From an uncultured Oscillospiraceae bacterium (GTDB lineage: Bacteria > Bacillota > Clostridia > Oscillospirales > Ruminococcaceae), in NCBI GenBank assembly GCA_958448395.1, contig CAUDDP010000080.1, positions 1 through 8,406 on the forward strand: DNA of 8,406 bases. The letters are read 5' to 3'. Below, piece by piece: positions 5,822 to 8,406 of this stretch. Within the stretch, counting starts at the first letter, position 1; each line of letters begins with the position of its first letter. The translations under genes and the position numbers were made by a program. The notes under the pieces were generated by a model. That model did not search any database. It worked only from the letters and a program-made list of their open reading frames with translations, and was not told where the DNA came from.

Positions 5822-6922
5822 ATGAAACAGATTTTTACTGCGAAAAAGCTGGAAGAGGCAAAGCGGCAAGCAGAGCAGGCTTTCGGTGTTTCCGAGTCGC
5901 AGATTGTTTTCCGGATTCTCGAACAGAAAAAGGGTCTAATGGGAATTGGTGCAAGTGTGAAGATTGAAGCCATTTATGAACCGGTGGAGGAAGCACCTGT
6001 ACCGGCTGCGGAACCAATATCTACAGCAGAACCGGTTGCAGAGGAAGTACAGAAGGCAGCCGAACCAGTAGAAGAAGAGACGGTAACGGTGGAAAAAGAG
6101 CTGGAAACAGCAGCATCAGTGATGGAAGAAACGGTTTCGGTAACAGAAACCGTTTCAGAAGCAGCAACCGCTGTGGAAGCTGCACCAGAACCGTCATGGG
6201 ATCACCTGACAGAAGAACAACTGGCAGCGGTAGAACGAGTAAAAAATTATGTTACAGCTGTTTATGAAAAGTTAGGCGTTGCAGTAACGGTAACACCGGT
6301 TCCGCAGGAAAATGGTGTCCTGCTGGAATTGGAAAGTCCGAGTCGGGGCGGTACCATTATCGGCAGACGGGGCGAAACACTGGATGCGATGCAGTATCTG
6401 TCTTCTATTATTGCCAATAAAGGCGAAGAGGAATATTGCCGGATGATTCTGGACAGCAACGGTTATCGGGAAAAGCGGCGGCAGACACTGGAGCATCTTG
6501 CAGAACGTTTGGCAAAGAACGTCATTCGTAACAGACGTGCCACTACATTAGAGCCGATGAATCCCTATGAACGGCGGATTATTCATGCTAAGGTTGCAGA
6601 AATTACAGGTGTTAGTTCCAAGAGTGTGGGAGAAGATCCCTATCGAAAGGTCATTATTCTGCCATTGGATGAGAACGGAGAGCCGCTGCAAACACGTCGT
6701 CCGAGAAATAAAAATCGCAATGATAGCCACAATGATCGCAAGGGTGGATACCGGAACAGCAGTGGTTGGAAAAAGAATGGCGGACAGCGTCGCAATGCAG
6801 AAGAGATTCCACGCAAGCAGACCAATTTCGATGATATTATGAGTACAAGTTTTGAAAAGGATTACCGGAAGCCAAAGCCTGAGGATGATTTACAGATTGG
6901 GCTTTACGGAAAAATTGAATAA
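5822..6922 (+). CDS. khpB: RNA-binding protein KhpB/Jag (Jag-N, KH, R3H domains)
   Basis: The product is a cytoplasmic RNA-binding protein; homologues partner with KhpA and affect cell elongation and small-RNA biology. The 366 residues begin with a Jag-N domain (1-52, with KKGLMGIG at 36-43). A long acidic linker rich in Glu, Val, Ala and Thr (53-125) follows. Next come a KH fold with the GxxG loop GRRG (181-184) and an R3H domain (about 212-281, LEPMNPYERRIIH, with R251 and H255). The tail (290-366) is basic and asparagine-rich. ATG 5822 is preferred because MKQIFTAKK matches the family N-terminus and AAAGGG (5804-5809) lies 12 nt away. ATG 5810 directly abuts that ribosome site. The gene lies 67 nt after yidC, the usual spoIIIJ-jag pairing, and is followed by a terminator. 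Confidence 0.95.
   Translation: MKQIFTAKKLEEAKRQAEQAFGVSESQIVFRILEQKKGLMGIGASVKIEAIYEPVEEAPVPAAEPISTAEPVAEEVQKAAEPVEEETVTVEKELETAASVMEETVSVTETVSEAATAVEAAPEPSWDHLTEEQLAAVERVKNYVTAVYEKLGVAVTVTPVPQENGVLLELESPSRGGTIIGRRGETLDAMQYLSSIIANKGEEEYCRMILDSNGYREKRRQTLEHLAERLAKNVIRNRRATTLEPMNPYERRIIHAKVAEITGVSSKSVGEDPYRKVIILPLDENGEPLQTRRPRNKNRNDSHNDRKGGYRNSSGWKKNGGQRRNAEEIPRKQTNFDDIMSTSFEKDYRKPKPEDDLQIGLYGKIE
6128..6156. repeat. Perfect 11-bp inverted repeat inside the jag linker
   Basis: GAAACGGTTTC (6128-6138) and GAAACCGTTTC (6146-6156) are exact reverse complements with a 7-nt loop. They encode the repetitive peptide ETVSVTETVSE in the low-complexity acidic linker. It could be a by-product of repeat expansion or an mRNA structure; no U-tract follows. 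Confidence 0.5.
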
Positions 6923-6941
6923 GCGGAATCAAATGATGAGG

Positions 6942-6978
6942 AAGAGCAGGACGGTTTTCGTTCTGCTCTTTTCCTGTT
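6942..6978 (+). terminator. Likely intrinsic terminator after jag
   Basis: AAGAGCAGGACG (6942-6953) pairs with CGTTCTGCTCTT (6959-6970), a 12-bp stem with one G-U pair and a 5-nt loop. TTCCTGTT follows, a short and impure T-tract. It lies 19 nt beyond the jag stop and would end the rpmH-jag transcript before the phosphoesterase gene. Confidence 0.7.
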
Positions 6979-7042
6979 ATGTAGGATTTTAAATGAAGCA
7001 AGTTTTCTGATGCGGCATTTGGGTAGAATAGAGGTTCATTTT

Positions 7043-7897
7043 ATGAAGTATATGTTTCTTTTATTGCTCCTTATCGTGATAGGCGTTTCTGGCATTTTGC
7101 TGGAACAAAAACGGCTTGTCATTCGTCGGCAGACGATTCTGCTCCCTTCCCTGCCGGATGCCTTTGATGGCTTTCAGGTGGTACAGCTTTCGGATTTGCA
7201 CAAGCGTGTCTATTCGCAGGGAGAACAGCGGCTTTTACAGGCAGTACAGCGATGCAACCCGGATATGATTGTGATTACGGGGGATTTGGTTTCCCGTTAT
7301 GTGACAGATTTCACAGAGCGAAAGGTACTTTTAACTGCCCTACAGCAGATTGCACCCGTTTATCTGTCTCTTGGCAATCATGAATGGGATATGCAGCCGC
7401 AGCAGATGGCGGATTATCGAGCAATGATTGCAGAAGCTGGCTGTCAGCTTTTGGAGAATGAAACTGTCTGCTTGCAGCGGGATGGGGCAGTTTGTTATCT
7501 GGCAGGGGCATCGCTGCGGATTGGAATTTACCATAACGAAGCATTTCAGTATCAAGATTTAGAGACCTATACAGCAGCAGATTTGACGGCAGACCTTGGT
7601 GTGAGAAAGGGCTGTACAATATTATTGGCACATAGTCCGTTTCCAGCAGAGAGTTATTTTGCTTGGGGGGCAGACTTGACATTGAGTGGGCATGTGCATG
7701 GCGGCATTGTACGGCTGCCAATCGTGGGTGGCTTGCTGTCACCGGAACGGCGATTTTTTCCAAAGTACAGTAAGGGACTTTATGAGAAAGATGGGCGGTA
7801 TTTGTATGTGAACTGTGGCATTGGGAAGCTGCGGCTTGGCAACCCGTCAGAGGTGGCGGTGATGACATTGCGGAGTGAGAATAGTGAACAGGCGTAG
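7043..7897 (+). CDS. Membrane-anchored metallophosphoesterase, YkuE-like
   Basis: The product is a calcineurin-like, two-metal phosphoesterase. The 284 residues begin with one hydrophobic segment (about 4-20), a signal anchor that likely places the catalytic domain outside the membrane. The metal-site motifs appear in order: SDLH (D51, H53), GDLV (G80, D81), GNHE (N112, H113), AHSPF (H197) and GHVHGG (H217, H219). The C-terminal stretch LPIVGGLLSPERRFFPKYSKGLY resembles Bacillus YkuE and E. coli YaeI, phosphodiesterases acting on lipid or envelope substrates; the substrate here is unknown. ATG 7043 is chosen over ATG 7010 because GAGG (7031-7034) is 8 nt upstream and the anchor follows directly. 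No clear promoter is seen between the jag terminator and the start. Its stop codon lies inside a 24-bp direct repeat. Confidence 0.9.
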   Translation: MKYMFLLLLLIVIGVSGILLEQKRLVIRRQTILLPSLPDAFDGFQVVQLSDLHKRVYSQGEQRLLQAVQRCNPDMIVITGDLVSRYVTDFTERKVLLTALQQIAPVYLSLGNHEWDMQPQQMADYRAMIAEAGCQLLENETVCLQRDGAVCYLAGASLRIGIYHNEAFQYQDLETYTAADLTADLGVRKGCTILLAHSPFPAESYFAWGADLTLSGHVHGGIVRLPIVGGLLSPERRFFPKYSKGLYEKDGRYLYVNCGIGKLRLGNPSEVAVMTLRSENSEQA

Positions 7898-7960
7898 ACA
7901 ACTGCGGTCAAGCTGGCTCAGGCGGCGAGTCGCCGCAGACAATTGCGGTCAAGCTGGCTC
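7896..7960. repeat. Pair of 24-bp direct repeats around a GC-rich hairpin
   Basis: Bases 7896-7919 and 7937-7960 match at 23 of 24 positions (one C/T difference) with a 41-bp period. The 17 bases between hold GCGGCG-AGT-CGCCGC (7922-7936), a 6-bp stem. The first copy begins within the stop codon of the phosphoesterase gene, so the gene end may derive from the repeat. With only two copies and a palindromic spacer, this is not a CRISPR array. It begins the hairpin-rich element that fills 7898-8406. Confidence 0.75.
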
Positions 7961-8005
7961 CAGCTTGGCGGAGGGGGATGCAAGGGGGACAAGCTGTCCC
8001 CCTTG
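7950..8005. repeat. Two strong adjacent hairpins
   Basis: CAAGCTGG/CCAGCTTG (7950-7957/7960-7967) form a near-perfect palindrome that overlaps the second direct repeat. CAAGGGGGACA/TGTCCCCCTTG (7981-7991/7995-8005) form a perfect 11-bp stem with a 3-nt loop. Neither is followed by a U-tract in either direction. Such clustered hairpins are typical of dispersed intergenic repeats or structured 3' regions. Confidence 0.6.
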
Positions 8006-8053
8006 CGGAGTGAACGAGTTGGACAAGATAACGAAATGAGGAACAAGCCACTG

Positions 8054-8144
8054 CTGTCCGCCCTCTAAAATAACAAAACGATACAGGATGTAGAAATTTA
8101 GAGAGACAAGGTTGCAAGTATGTACAAGGTACAACGGCGGACAG
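8054..8144. repeat. Segment bounded by 9-bp inverted repeats
   Basis: CTGTCCGCC (8054-8062) and GGCGGACAG (8136-8144) are exact reverse complements. Nested inside are CTCTAAA (8064-8070) and its complement TTTAGAG near 8098-8104. The interior is AT-rich and has no open frame of note. Further right, a perfect 12-bp palindrome TCTGCCGGCAGA lies at 8171-8182. I do not recognise a known element. Confidence 0.4.
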
Positions 8145-8251
8145 AGGACACAGGCAGAGAGCGAAGCGAATCTGCCGGCAGAGATGAGACCGTTATCGGT
8201 GAGGGGAAATACAAGATGGATTTTCTTGGGAGCAAACTGTCCCTTTGCTTA

Positions 8252-8401
8252 CAATGTCATCCACTTAAGGATTTGAACAGGCTCTGAGGAAAATTTCGTT
8301 GAAAATGTCCCACTGGGACGTTTTCAAAATGCTGCTTTGTCGAATCATTTACAGGGGAAAGCGGTCTTGTCCGCTTTCCCCTCGAAAAGCTGTCGCTTTT
8401 C
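8252..8401. repeat. Right inverted copy of the flanking element, with tandem hairpins
   Basis: CAATGTCATCCACTT (8252-8266) is the exact complement of 114-128, and AAAATGCTGC (8326-8335) that of 91-100, in matching relative order. Between and after them are stems not shared in sequence with the left copy. GAAAATGTCCC/GGGACGTTTTC (8301-8325) has one G-T pair. AGGGGAAAGCGG/CCGCTTTCCCCT (8353-8364/8371-8382) is perfect. GAAAAGC/GCTTTTC lies at 8384-8390/8395-8401. Conserved linkers with varying stems suggest a structured element, DNA or RNA. The 8145-8251 stretch before it contains nothing else I can assign. Confidence 0.6.
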
Positions 8402-8406
8402 TCACC

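Noticed and set aside
5374..5973. 199-codon minus-strand frame opposite yidC and jag
   Set aside because: It is antisense to two well-supported genes and its composition mirrors the complementary coding strand.
7024..7029. TAGAAT as a -10 box for the phosphoesterase gene
   Set aside because: No acceptable -35 lies at 16-18 bp, and the start point would fall too close to the ribosome site.
7311..7901. 196-codon minus-strand frame opposite the phosphoesterase
   Set aside because: It is a shadow of a gene with complete catalytic motifs, with no plausible ribosome site or domain.
7896..7960. CRISPR array
   Set aside because: There are only two repeat copies, the 17-bp spacer is itself palindromic, and no cas genes are present.
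8268..8280. tRNA T-arm-like GTTCAAATCC on the minus strand
   Set aside because: The flanking bases do not form a T-stem, and no acceptor, D or anticodon arm can be placed around it.
1..8406. A ParB parS site near the origin
   Set aside because: I found no match to the TGTTTCACGTGAAACA palindrome on reading the window.

Overview
This window is the replication-origin neighbourhood of a Gram-positive, Bacillota-type chromosome. The classic divergent layout is present: dnaA and dnaN run leftward on the minus strand, and rpmH, rnpA, yidD, yidC and jag/khpB run rightward on the plus strand. Protein features (DnaA domain IV, a YidC without signal peptide, Jag with an acidic linker), moderate GC and AAAGGAG-type ribosome sites fit a clostridial, Ruminococcus/Oscillospiraceae-like host. 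That placement is inference from sequence style, not from a search.

Layout. 1-204 holds no gene; it is a hairpin-rich intergenic element. 205-1305 is dnaN (minus). 1306-1872 is the main oriC region. It has many DnaA-box-like sites of the form TTTCCACA, a run of five TAG triplets that looks like a DnaA-trio array, and a neighbouring AT-rich stretch expected to be the unwinding element. 1873-3243 is dnaA (minus). 3244-3762 is a second DnaA-box cluster holding a likely dnaA promoter (minus) and a perfect consensus promoter for rpmH (plus), which makes the origin bipartite. 3763-6922 is the rpmH-rnpA-yidD-yidC-jag block. An intrinsic terminator lies just after rpmH and another after jag. 7043-7897 is a membrane-anchored YkuE-like metallophosphoesterase, where many relatives have mnmE-mnmG. 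7898-8406 is a second gene-free, hairpin-rich element.

How the parts work together. DnaA binds both box clusters, should load on the triplet array to open the duplex, and probably regulates its own promoter. DnaN is the clamp of the resulting replisome. The rightward genes make ribosomal protein L34, the RNase P protein, and the YidD/YidC membrane-insertion pair, followed by the RNA-binding protein KhpB/Jag.

The least expected signals are four. (1) Collinear inverted similarity between the two ends of the window places the same modular, hairpin-rich element just downstream of dnaN and of the phosphoesterase gene. (2) yidC has an apparent non-ATG (ATT or ACG) start. (3) A 10-bp hairpin abuts the dnaN ribosome site and carries a DnaA-box-like loop. 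(4) No canonical TTATCCACA box was found. I see no defence, mobile or biosynthetic accessory system here.
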